Assembly (NCBI GenBank): GCA_949358305.1
Contig: OX442324.1
Span: forward strand, 2,655,501 to 2,719,500
Direction of reading: 5' to 3'
DNA from: Strigamia acuminata
Taxonomy: Eukaryota > Arthropoda > Chilopoda > Geophilomorpha > Linotaeniidae
Length of the DNA: 64,000 nt
This document shows, in pieces, positions 49,201-61,041 of this stretch (positions within the stretch are counted from its first letter, which is position 1; each line of letters starts with the position of its first letter). Under the pieces are notes generated by a model, which ran no database searches, was not told where the DNA came from, and saw nothing but the letters and a program-made list of their open reading frames with translations. Both the position numbers and the translations under genes were made by a program.

Positions 49201-52200
49201 GCCCATCTGGGCGCGTACTTTCCCGGTACTTTCCCTTATAAAAACCCCCGTTAAGCCTATAAGTATAGTGGAAAACTTATAACTCTACCGGAGCTTACAC
49301 TATAACTGAAAATAGCGTAGTTTCGTCACTGACTAAAAATTTGGATTAGCATTGACCTCTTTCGCCGCCATCTTGAATTCTCCGCTTCACGCGCAGAGTA
49401 CATGCTACGATTTATCTAATTATTTGCGCTTTTAATTCATTTAAATTCACAATAATAAAGTTGCAACATTTTATTGCAACAGTTAAAAACAGGAATTCTC
49501 TCTTTTTATGCGAATGAGACATTACTAGTTTCGGTAAACACGTGACATGTATAAGGTCAACTCTAATTTTATAACTATAACTTAAAACTTCGACCGCAAC
49601 CCACTTTTAGCTTACACTAAATATAGTGTCAAAAATGTCATAATTGTAAGGGAAAAGTACGTGCCGCAAACAGTGTAATATTTCAAAAATTCTTTATTTG
49701 TCGCCGTTATGCATGGGATTTTCCATTTAGATTTTAGCCTCAAGATACCGGGCGCAAACTGTAGTATTCTAATACGTTACATAACATTTCCATTTATTTT
49801 TGAATTTCATGAATTTCAGGGTCCATAAACTTGCGAGGTCACTGTCTGATCCCACAAGTAGGCCATTATTTCCCAGTATGGAAAGGAAGGGTCTCTCAAC
49901 ACGTCTCAGGTGCATAAATTATGTATTTCTCTTCTTTTATTGCCTCTTTAAAGCAACCAAAAAACATTTTAAAGGCAAGTCGTAAAGATTTTGTTGAGAA
50001 AAGAATTTTTTTTGTTTTCCCCTCCTTCAAAATTTGTAAAATTCTGTTTCAATCCGTGCAACCGGATGAGGAAATTCAAGCGCCGCTTCCTCCTACGCAT
50101 CAGAAATTGTTATTCAAACCTCAACACTAGAAAAAGGGATAAATTAAATAAATAAAGGAACAAACTGCGTGTCTAAAAGCCCCTCCACAATAAAAAATAA
50201 TAATAATAATTTATTCTCACAAAAAAAAGGAAAAAATTTGAATTTAACCACTATGCAATGTGTCCGTTTATGTTGTGTTGGTGTATTAGCATTCCACTGC
50301 CGGTTCGCAGACATTAAAGAACCCAAAGGTCAATCCACATTGAAAAACAGGAGAAAAAAACCTGTTAGATCGAAGTTGAAAAGACTCAAAATTCGTTACA
50401 GCGATAGAAAATAACATGGGAGTGTCAAATACCACATATTTTATAGTTTTACACATGGGAGACATCGGCGCCACCAATCACAGCTCACCTCCCATTCAGC
50501 CAATCCTGTCTCTCCATCTATTTCCACTACCAGATCGCGCGAAATTCAATTTCGCCGTAACGCGTGCCGTACTGATTCAAGCTAAGATCCATTTTTTGAT
50601 TATATTTTCGATTTTTTTCATGATATTCCACATTTTTTCAATGAAATATTCGATTATTTGGTGCTTTATTCACTATTTTTCGATTTTTGAAAGAAATTAT
50701 TAGATTTTTGAAAGGAAAAATTAGATTTTTGAAAGAAAATATTAGATTTGTGAAAGGGAATATTAGATTTTTGAAAGAGAATGTTAGATTTTTGAAAGGA
50801 ACTATCGAATCATGAAAAAAATCGAAAATATAATCGACAAAATGGATCTTAGCTTGAATAGTCGCTTTCAATCAGTACGGCACGCGTTACAGCGATGGCA
50901 AAATTGAATTTCGCGCGTTCTGGTGGTGAAAATAGATGGAGCGACAGGATTAGCTGAATGGGCTGAATGTGTTTTGAGGCCCCAGTATAAAACTAAATTT
51001 TTTAAGGTTAGCCATAGAAGCGCCTTTGCGTTTTCTCATATCTCCACCAGATGGCGCCACTCATACATCACTCAAAAATGCCAGGTTCACGTGGGATTGT
51101 AATGATAATGATTTTTCGTTATAAGCGAGTTCTTCTTTCAACGAAACAACCATTCGCCATTCTACTACAGATTTTCAGCTGTAACCCCAAGTTGATTACA
51201 TCATTTTTTAATAACAGTTCAGAGAGATATTTTTCCTCTTTAAATGTGCTTTTATCTACAATTTTGAGTGTTTGTATTTTACAATTGTGTTTTTCAGTTT
51301 CTTGGAAGATATCAGGCCCCAAAACTACAATATATTTTAAAATAAATTCGCCATTGACACTAGAGATGTATTCACAAAGTAATTTTTAGACTAAACTGCT
51401 TGGTCTCGCTCTAACTTGAAAAATGGCGGCCGATGTAGTCTGTTTTCAGTCACAGTGGGCGTGCTCACGACATTTAAACAAAAAACATGTTTAGCTGCAA
51501 GTTAAACATGACTTTATGAATGCGCCTACTGCGTTAAGAGTTTGCTGTTCCGGATGGCGTAGTGGCGAGTGCTTCCGACCGGCAAATAGATGACCAGTGG
51601 CTCAATTCCCAATGCTGAAGCTGTTACATTGATTGATGGATGGCAATCCCACCAAGTTAAACAGGCCACTTGTTCGAAACCTTACTTTCGAAACGCCAAG
51701 TTTACATGCACGGTTTTGACAAAAACTCGACTTCGTAGGTGCATTCGAAAAGTCATTAAAACGAGTGTAAACACATTTAAACTCGTTTTTGCACAACATT
51801 TACACGAATTAATTCGTGTAAATGTCGTGCAAATTGGTTAAACGGAAACGACTTGCACGCCACGTTGTAATTTTCTTTACACGAACATTGGCGAGCAAAC
51901 CAACTATTTTGGCGCCATCTTGGATTGTCGCTTCAATTTTTAATTTGGGTATAACACGTGCAGATCTAGTAGTATTCTTACACATAACAATCTGATTGTT
52001 ACATACTTTTCATGTGCTAATTTATTTACGCCTGAATTTACACAAATTTATTTGTAAACTCGAAAATTGGGTGGTTTAACTTGACATTTACACCACCAGT
52101 TGCATTGGTCGTCCAGTGCAGGGGTCGGCAACCTGCGGCTCTTTCGATGTCAAGATACCTACATACCTAATCCTAATCCTAATCCTAAATTGTAACTTTA

Positions 52201-55200
52201 GTGAAATTCGCTCATTAATTACCCATAATTACCCATAATGCATTACGCATTAATGTTTGCACGCTCACTTTATTACCTTTCTGAAAAACTGAGGACATGT
52301 AAACTTAGTAAAAGATGTCGATAAGAAATAAGTGCATTATCAAAAATTGATGTAATCAATATTGCATGGAAATTGCGCCAATAGTTTTTCCAAGTTTCTG
52401 TGTGAATCAATATTGACATAGATAATGCAAAGACATAAGCCATGGAAAAAAAAAATATTTGATATTGAATATTGATTTTCATCATTTCTCTATCACAGAT
52501 GGATGGACCAGAGAGGATTTTTTAACACAGATGCTACAGAGAAAGAAAGAAGTGGGTAAATCAAATAAAAATAATCAAATCACTGTGTAAATCAAATCCA
52601 ACGTCGATCCAATTTCGCCACCAGATGGAGATAGAAATTAAACATAACCCAAGTAACACAATGAACGATTCAACATGTTTAATATCGTTTGTTAAATCGA
52701 TCATCCGTGCTACTGGAAATATTTCTACTTAATCAAAACGCAACATTGGTATCGACTGACATCGGATAGGGCCAAACCCTAATATAGACTTTCCATATCG
52801 ATTTAATATAGGCTTTCTATGTTGATGCATTACCATATTGATTTCCATGCTGCTTCATACTGTTTTCAGACTCTTGTTACAAATTTCACAAATATAGGAT
52901 TTGGACTCGTGCAAATTTGCAGCAAGTTTCACAGAATTGCCGACAACTTGATGTACCCAAAGGAGTCATCGGCCTTTAGTTTTGTCTCTCATTCCTAGAC
53001 TTTCACTACACGTAAAATTTACGAGTTTGATGTCAAGGGCAATGGGGTAAAGTACTTTGCTCTTGGCCCGTGCAGCAATAAAAACTTTTGCTTATCATTT
53101 TTTTTCCACGTCTATGTTTTTTCAGTAGTTTTTTTCCCCTCCATACAAGCCCTGATGTCAAGTCTTTTGGAATGTTGGCCCTGATCCTCCATTGTTTCTC
53201 CGATGTATACCTTTAGGGACTGCAATTTTAAACACACTTTTCAGTGCGTTTAAGTATTTCTCATGTTTAAACATCTGTCTAAACCAGACTTAACCATATT
53301 TCAAATGCAGGTGGCAATTACACAACACAGGGTTAAATCTTCGTCTTCAAGCTCCATCACTTTCTTAGTGGGGGATAAGGAATGTGGATTTCGCTGACCT
53401 AATTTTTTCCTTCAGTTGAAACAGATTAGCTAGGCAATTCTGCTTTGTTGCACCTGTAAACGCCCTCTGAAGACTAATTGCGATTTGTCTGTGAAACGTA
53501 TGATTTTACCCCCCTACAATTTGTTGCCTTTGATCCTTAATCACTACGGACAACCAATGCACCTACTAACCTTAGTTGTGTTCACAAAATCGATTTCACA
53601 AAGCAAAATTAAGGCCCTTCAATTTTCACGTAAAATATTCCTTATTTAGATGATTTGGCTTACAGGAAAATCTCTTATACTGACATAGTAGTCGAATGAG
53701 AATTTGTATTACAAAACCTTGAGTACTTCGGTACTTCGGTACTTCGATGAAATTGGCAGAGTAAAGGTGGAAACACAAGGGAGCGGGTAGAATTTAAAAG
53801 CTTGCTTTTACTTGAAAAAGCGGCTAAAAACTCGCCCGCTTGAGCAAACACAAAATTGCATTTTTATTCAAAGCTTTGTTTTGAAGCGCGCTTGTACTCA
53901 CCCGCTCCGATCAAACTGAGTTTGATTTACCAGCTTCAAACTTGCTGGTGTTATGGTCATGTGACTTTGACAGCCAATCATAATCGTGAGGAAATTCTTA
54001 GAGGATATTTTGGCGGGAATTTCTGGCAGCCAGCTAGCTGGCTACCTAGCTATTCGTAGCTTGAATTTGCCAGTTAAGCTGGTAAGCCAAAAGCGGGTCA
54101 AGTGAGCTTGTAAATGACTCCCTCTTTAAACCTGTACTTTGGAATTTTACCCGCTCCCTTGTGTTTCCACCTTAAGATGCGAAACAGAAAGTTGGAGAGT
54201 ATTCATGACGTCACTTCATCCCAACTATGCCTCCTCCTCTCACAAGCTGGGCGCCATTTCCAGTGCGCAGTCCAGTAGTATTTAGGTCTGTGGTACCAGT
54301 AACCATATCATTACATCCTTTTATAACAAACTAAAATTTATTTTTCTAACATCAATGGCTCCAAAGACCACAAAATGATTTCATTGATTGGCTCAAAGTG
54401 CAGCATGTACTCTTTATCATTACTATATCTTCGGAAAACATTTTTAAAAGATATACACCGTATGTCTGAAAAGTACATTCGAGTCCGTTCATGAAACCAT
54501 TTCATTTCGTCTGCTGCCAGGGGAAAATAATATGGTATTATATCTAGAAAATTAATGGGCTTTACGTTCCCGCCTCCAAAATTTCTGGTTGAAAAAAAAC
54601 AAAACGGCTTAAACTCCGATGAATCTAGAGCTGAGAGTTGAACCCAGATCCCCTGGTTGCCGGATGGGTGCTCTACCAACTAAACTGCCAGGGACTCCAA
54701 CAGAATGCTCAACCGAAACGCTCTTACACAACCAAACCGGCACGTCAAAGAACATAGCCGCTTAACAGCTTCACAGATGACCTTGTTTGTAATACCATAT
54801 AGATTTTTTCAATGCAGGAACTGCATTGTAATATTTACCTGCATTGAAATAATCTATATAGTATAACGTGATATTCTAACCTAACTTAAACTAACTGATG
54901 ATGCTATGGCTTTCTAACTAATGTGACGTCATATGACATTTAACTCTGTTAAACTTGTGCATTAATCATCCACAATGCACTGCGCAGAAACAACATGCCA
55001 CAGCATTGTTGTGACGTCAGTTTTTCTAGATAAGTAATGAGTGGGTGTTTACATTGCAAATGGCAATGCGCAAAACACCCAAAATCTACCTCAAACAAGT
55101 AAATTTCGCATTTTCACTTATCTGGATAAGTGAGTACATGTAAACATGGTAATGGCTACAAATGAACAATAGAAAAGTAGTTCTAACAACTCAACTGTTC

Positions 55201-58200
55201 GCCACAAGAGGACGTTGATTGAAAATAGGGACTTAGAACCAAAGTGAATCGGTGAGTCTGGTCCGAGTACAATTTCGGACAGTTTCAATCTCAGTTTCCG
55301 TTCAAATTTCCAACTCTGTTCCGGCCACTTCAAATATGTTTAGCAATAAATTTATTGTATATTTTATGTTAATTTGAATTTCTAAGTGGTTAATAATGTA
55401 TTCTATGGATATTTTATTGAGTATTCAACAGTTATTTTGAAATTGAGCTCTTCCTTATTGGTTAAGAAGGATCTCATGATCAAGTTAAATGTGATATGCC
55501 CAACCGATGGGAGTCTACCATAAGTTTCCTGAAACGAAGTATATACTTAATGTTCTGAACAAAAAAATCCTGACGATATCAGATATACTCTAACGTCACC
55601 TACATTATCTCGAAGTCCATACGTTAAATGATACAGTTAAGAAGCACTGGTCTAATCAGAGTCTAACTTATTATAATAAAAGTAACGAATTTGGTAATTG
55701 ATATCAAAATTCATTATCCGATTACTGATCACTGATGAACATCGAAAGCGACGACAACGTTCAAAGGTGTTTTTGAACCAGTCTATTAATGGTATTTGTA
55801 GCTTAGCAACATAATTTCCGATTATTATTTCCTATTATTGATAAAGTATACATGAATTTCTTTTTTTTAAAAAAATTAAAATAAAATTGAATTAATTTTA
55901 ACTGTTTTTTTCCAAACTGCAATCAATTATGACTCCCACTTCCTTTATTCTTATCAACACCAAATGAAGAACAAACAAAAGAACATATTTTTATTCACTT
56001 CTCTATTCCTTCATTGTGTGTAAAGTACGTGGCATAGAACACTGGTGACAGCCATATTTTATTCAAAACCAAAATGATTGCAATGAGTCGCTTATTTAAC
56101 TTTGACTGCATAGCAAATGTTTAACCTTTTAGAACCAATAGCATCTGATTCTTCATCCGTCTGTAGCTCCAGAATATAAGCGATACCTCAAACGTGGCCA
56201 TTTTACATTTGTATAATGAAGCAAAATTAAAATTACATCATATATACTAAAACCACCACAAAGTTGTCCTAACTCCTATTGGTTGAGCCATCTCACTGGT
56301 GTAGTGGCACAAAAAAGTATCCCATAACACCAGAATTGTAATCTAACTAGGCAAAACAACCAATAAAAAACTAAACCTTTGTTTACCAGCCAAAAGAAAC
56401 CAACAAACTATGCTAACATTGTTTGATTGATTAAAAGGGGAAAAAGCAGATTTAGCAAATAAAATAAACATTTTATTATCAAATAAATAAAATCCATCAT
56501 TCTAATCACTTTTAACACTATAAAATACATGGAAAATAAACAGAACCACTTTTCCGCGTAGTACAGCACAGGCCCCGGTCAAGCGTAAACCGGCTTAGCC
56601 AATAGGAGTTAGGACAACGTTGTGGTGGTTTTAAGTATAGTGTGAGAAGGAATAGTGGTCTCATTTCGTTAGTTTCGCCTATGATTATATACTAAACATA
56701 GAAATTTTGACAAAGATTAATTTCTCCACATATTTTATTTACACTTGATATTGACGTTTGGCCTGCATACAGATCAGCTCCTTAGCGACAACAACATGCA
56801 CAATTCCTGCCCTTGATTAACAATTTAGGTTGAACTTATATGGAAAAGATGGCCTACACGGCAGTTTACTTAGACCCAGGTGGCAGGAAACAGATTCATC
56901 AAGATGGCATCCCAATTTCTCAGAATTCTTTAATTATTGGATATGTGGTTCAATAGAAATTTCCTTTTGTTTCCCTGTCTCCCAAGATGTGCAAATCAAA
57001 ATAACCAGTTTGAATAGCTAAAATTGTTAACTTGTATAGTTCTTTACTAAAGAGTCTAATTTGGAAAGTCAAGCAGAAGCTTGAATCAAAGATACAATTA
57101 AAACAAGCTAAAAATAACTCGTCTCATTAAACGTCTACAAAAGCCTAATGAAGTTGCAATTATTGCCAAGTAAATTCATTCATTCAGTTTGTATACAGTA
57201 ATTACATTTCTGTTTTGAAATGAAACATCAAGCGTTAAGAGAAATCATGTCGAAATCTTCTTTTTCTTGACGTATTTCTAATGAAAACTATTTCGCTTAA
57301 CCAATAAGAGACATTTCTTAGCGGGGTGGAAAAAACACCCAGAAGGAAGTGCCCGGGTCCACTATTTTGGCGCTGGAGCAACTGTACCCTCAACGTTATA
57401 AACTCTTCGGGCGTCTTATGGACATGTGCTGAGTGGGTTGCAATGTATTAAACATTGTACCACCATGTTGATACCAGACCTGCACACATGTTACTGCCAG
57501 ACATAAGTGGCAGCAACATAATTTCTAAAAATCTTTTTTCTTTAACAGTTGACTGTTTCGACAACAGTTTTTGAGCCAAATCAATTGCATCGGGCAACAG
57601 TGATTTGGCGCAAACCGCATTCACGCTTAACCCCTTCGCACGCAGTGGCAAACTTGGTCTAAAAATATTGGTTGTCAGAAGACAAAAGGGGCCCACTGAC
57701 AACTACGACCCCTAGCAAATAGTATCGAATACTTTTTTCCCAGCACTCATCTTCTATTATATTTCTAACATAAGTTATTGTCTAATGTTTAAGTGGGGTC
57801 CGGATACTATTGAAAACTTTTATCGAGGTCCAGAAAAAAAAAACACTTAAAAACCTTACTAAAAACTTAAGAAAACGGAAAAAACACTTAAAAATCAAAT
57901 AAACCGAGAAAAACACGTCGCTAAAACGTCACCGCGATCCAAGTTTCGACCTTTCGCAGTCCGGATACAGACCGCGGTCCGCCTATTGCCGACCGCTGAT
58001 CTAATTCCTTAAGACAGCCCATTTGCAAACAGTTAGAAAATTAAAAGAGATCCAATTTTCCTAGCATTTTCGTATTATTTTTTTTCCCAAACTAACCCCG
58101 ACTAGTGAAAAGAAAATTGCATAGCTGCACTTGTTTATTTATTCTGCTACAGGTAACACTTCAAGGTGACTTGGAAGCAGGAAAGGAAAAAAAAGCTGAA

Positions 58201-60997
58201 AACAAAAATTCAACCTAAAAATAAACCTTTAGGAATACAAGAGAAGCAAACGCCTCCACACATGTGAATGTTAAGGCCTGCCACAAACAATGATGCAAAA
58301 GGAAGCAAATTCAACAATTCTATCGGTTGCATTTTCAAATAAATTACCATGCATGCTAAAAATCATATCTGCACTTGAAAGCGTTTTAGTTTTAATCAGA
58401 AATTTAATAAAAAACAACTAAGCTTAGGTGTGTGAATGTGAAAGGCCCGTTTGTTGTATCGTTTTTGCATCGCACAAACAACCCGGAAAATTGAAGAAAA
58501 AATCATTTTTGTCGGCTCAAACATCAACTTGGTTCAAGTTCGGCTTCACCGTACTGCACTTGGCGCCTGTGACGTCAATATGTGACATTCTAACAAGGGA
58601 TTCCGTGATTATTGTTGACGCAGCACCGTGAAAGTCGTCTTTAGATCTCTCTCGGGCCAACATCGCAAGCTCATTTCTTTCCAGTTGCGATTTAAGTTTC
58701 CGCCTGTTTCAAGCTGAATATTCTATTGCCTACTCTAACTATTGATCCAAAGATGAACATTACACTTCCCACCCGCCATCCATGATGCTAAATTCAAACT
58801 GCGCATCACGTTCTGGGCAGATGATTCACCAATCAGTTATTGTTTTAGCGGTATTGGATGTAATATTACGCCTAATGCTGCTAAAATAAAATACATATTA
58901 TTTTAATCGATCGCATACTGCTTTTATTGCACTTTTAATCAATAGCCCATTGAAAAATTGTAACATAATGCACTTTGGCTTCGTCCACAATTATGTTACA
59001 ATGTTATGAAATTCCCAAGGAAATTGAAAACTAACCGATCTCGCTACTGTATAGTGTGTAAATGAAGATTAAACCTGTTTACTCTGACTGATTACACCAC
59101 ATTAAATTGGCAATTACTAGTAAGTATCTTTTTGAATGCAACTACTGGTTAGAAATTTTAAATTCTTTCAATTTCCAAAATCATTTCCAAGTGTAATACT
59201 TAATTCTACTACATCAGTTTGTCAGTCAATGAAATCGCTTACAAACGTTGCACCAATCATCTTTTACTTCTACTGACTAATCGTCGTTTAGTTTTATCGA
59301 CCAATCATTTTTTTTAGTTTTACTACTGTAGGGTTTGACCGATACCGATATCAATAGGTGCAGGGCCGTCTTTACACTTTTCAGCGCCCTGGGCTAATAA
59401 AACTCAGGTGCCCCTTGCCCAGCACTTTTCTGTGCCCGGCGCCCTTCTGTGCCCATCGAGCCCCTGTGTCCGGCGCCCCTGGGCTGCAGCCCAGTTAGCC
59501 CAATGGTAAATGTAGGCCTGAATAGGTGGCCGATATTTGGCACTGTAGGGTTTGACCGATACTGATATCAATAGGTGGCCGATATTTGGCAAAATACCGT
59601 ATTTCTTTGATTGTAAAAGCTGATTTACAGTAGAATGCCGTACATAAATCAATGAGAAAATGATGAATTGAAGATTTTCAATTCTGAATTCGCTTGGCCT
59701 GTGTCATGTGACACGTTTGTTTGTGCCAGGTGTAGGCCTGTGCGATCACTCTTTGAAGCAAATGCGAATGCGATAATACTGCATTTTTGCGATTTTTTTG
59801 CGATATATTGCATTCGCGATATATCGCTTAGAATAAGCTGTGTAATCGCAATATCCCAAGATATCGCAATATCGCAAAATATCGCAAGATATCGCAATAT
59901 CGCAAAATATCGCAAGGTATCGCAATATCGCAAAATATCGCAAAATATCGCAATGTCGCAAAATATCGCAATATCGCAACATTTACTTGTCTGACGGGCA
60001 TGGGCAGAGAATCGGTTTTTAACTTTAAACGAGTAAAAATTTACCTCGTTTAAATTAAATCTTCCACTGCCGATCTATTCGATTTCAAAATTATTCTTTA
60101 AAAATCAAATTTATTTACGCAAACACTTTATTTCGGCGAACATCTTTACTCAAATAAACTGTCTATACTTGTTCTATTTTTTTTTTTAAACTATTTTTTT
60201 TTCTTCAAAAATATCGATATCGGTATCGGCTGATATCGGATAGTTATGGTATCGGACAATAGTATGTACCAATCGTCTTTCCCCAGCCCACAATAATTGT
60301 TTACCTCTCATTTATTCACTCCGACCTAGAAATTGATAAAACACGAACCTGCGCAATAGAAAAAAAAAAAAAAAAAAACTGACGCGTGTCGGATTAATCT
60401 ACCCCCTGCAACCGGCTTTTTCCATCAAGTTAGCCAGTTGCATTCATGTTTCCTCGATCAAACTGTTTTTTAAAAATAAATCCAATCATCCTTCGAGTTA
60501 TGTAACATTCTTTCCACGTGAATTATTCCACCAACTAATTTAATGAAGAAATTGCACGAGACAGAATAATTCGACACCAGTCAAATTTTCCACAGTGAAA
60601 ATGCAAAAACCAAAAACCCTGTCACCACGTGACCTCAATGTTCCTTCGAGGAAAACCAAAGCACAAGACAACAATACAGATTTTTTTAAAAACCACCAGC
60701 TGCATCCGAAGACTCTTTTGGCAAGCGGACATGACGTAATTTACATCATGCTCTTCTCCAGCCGCACAGAGGAAGAATATCGACCCAAAAATTCGTTGAA
60801 AATAGCTAATTTCCATGTCAAAATGCATTTTTCACCTTCATATTTCTCACCATGTTTTTGACAACATTATTTCCCACGAAAAACCACTTACAATAACTTC
60901 TTTGTCAAATACAGAGAAGTGAATCCCTTAAAGTCGATACATAAGATTGAGGAATAATATCAGCTCAAACATTTTTGTAAAAAACCAATTTATGTAA

Positions 60998-61041
<44 letters not shown>

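Noticed and set aside
54625-54697. Working tRNA gene
   Set aside because: A and B boxes are good, but the acceptor and anticodon stems do not pair properly, so it is kept only as a tRNA-derived SINE.
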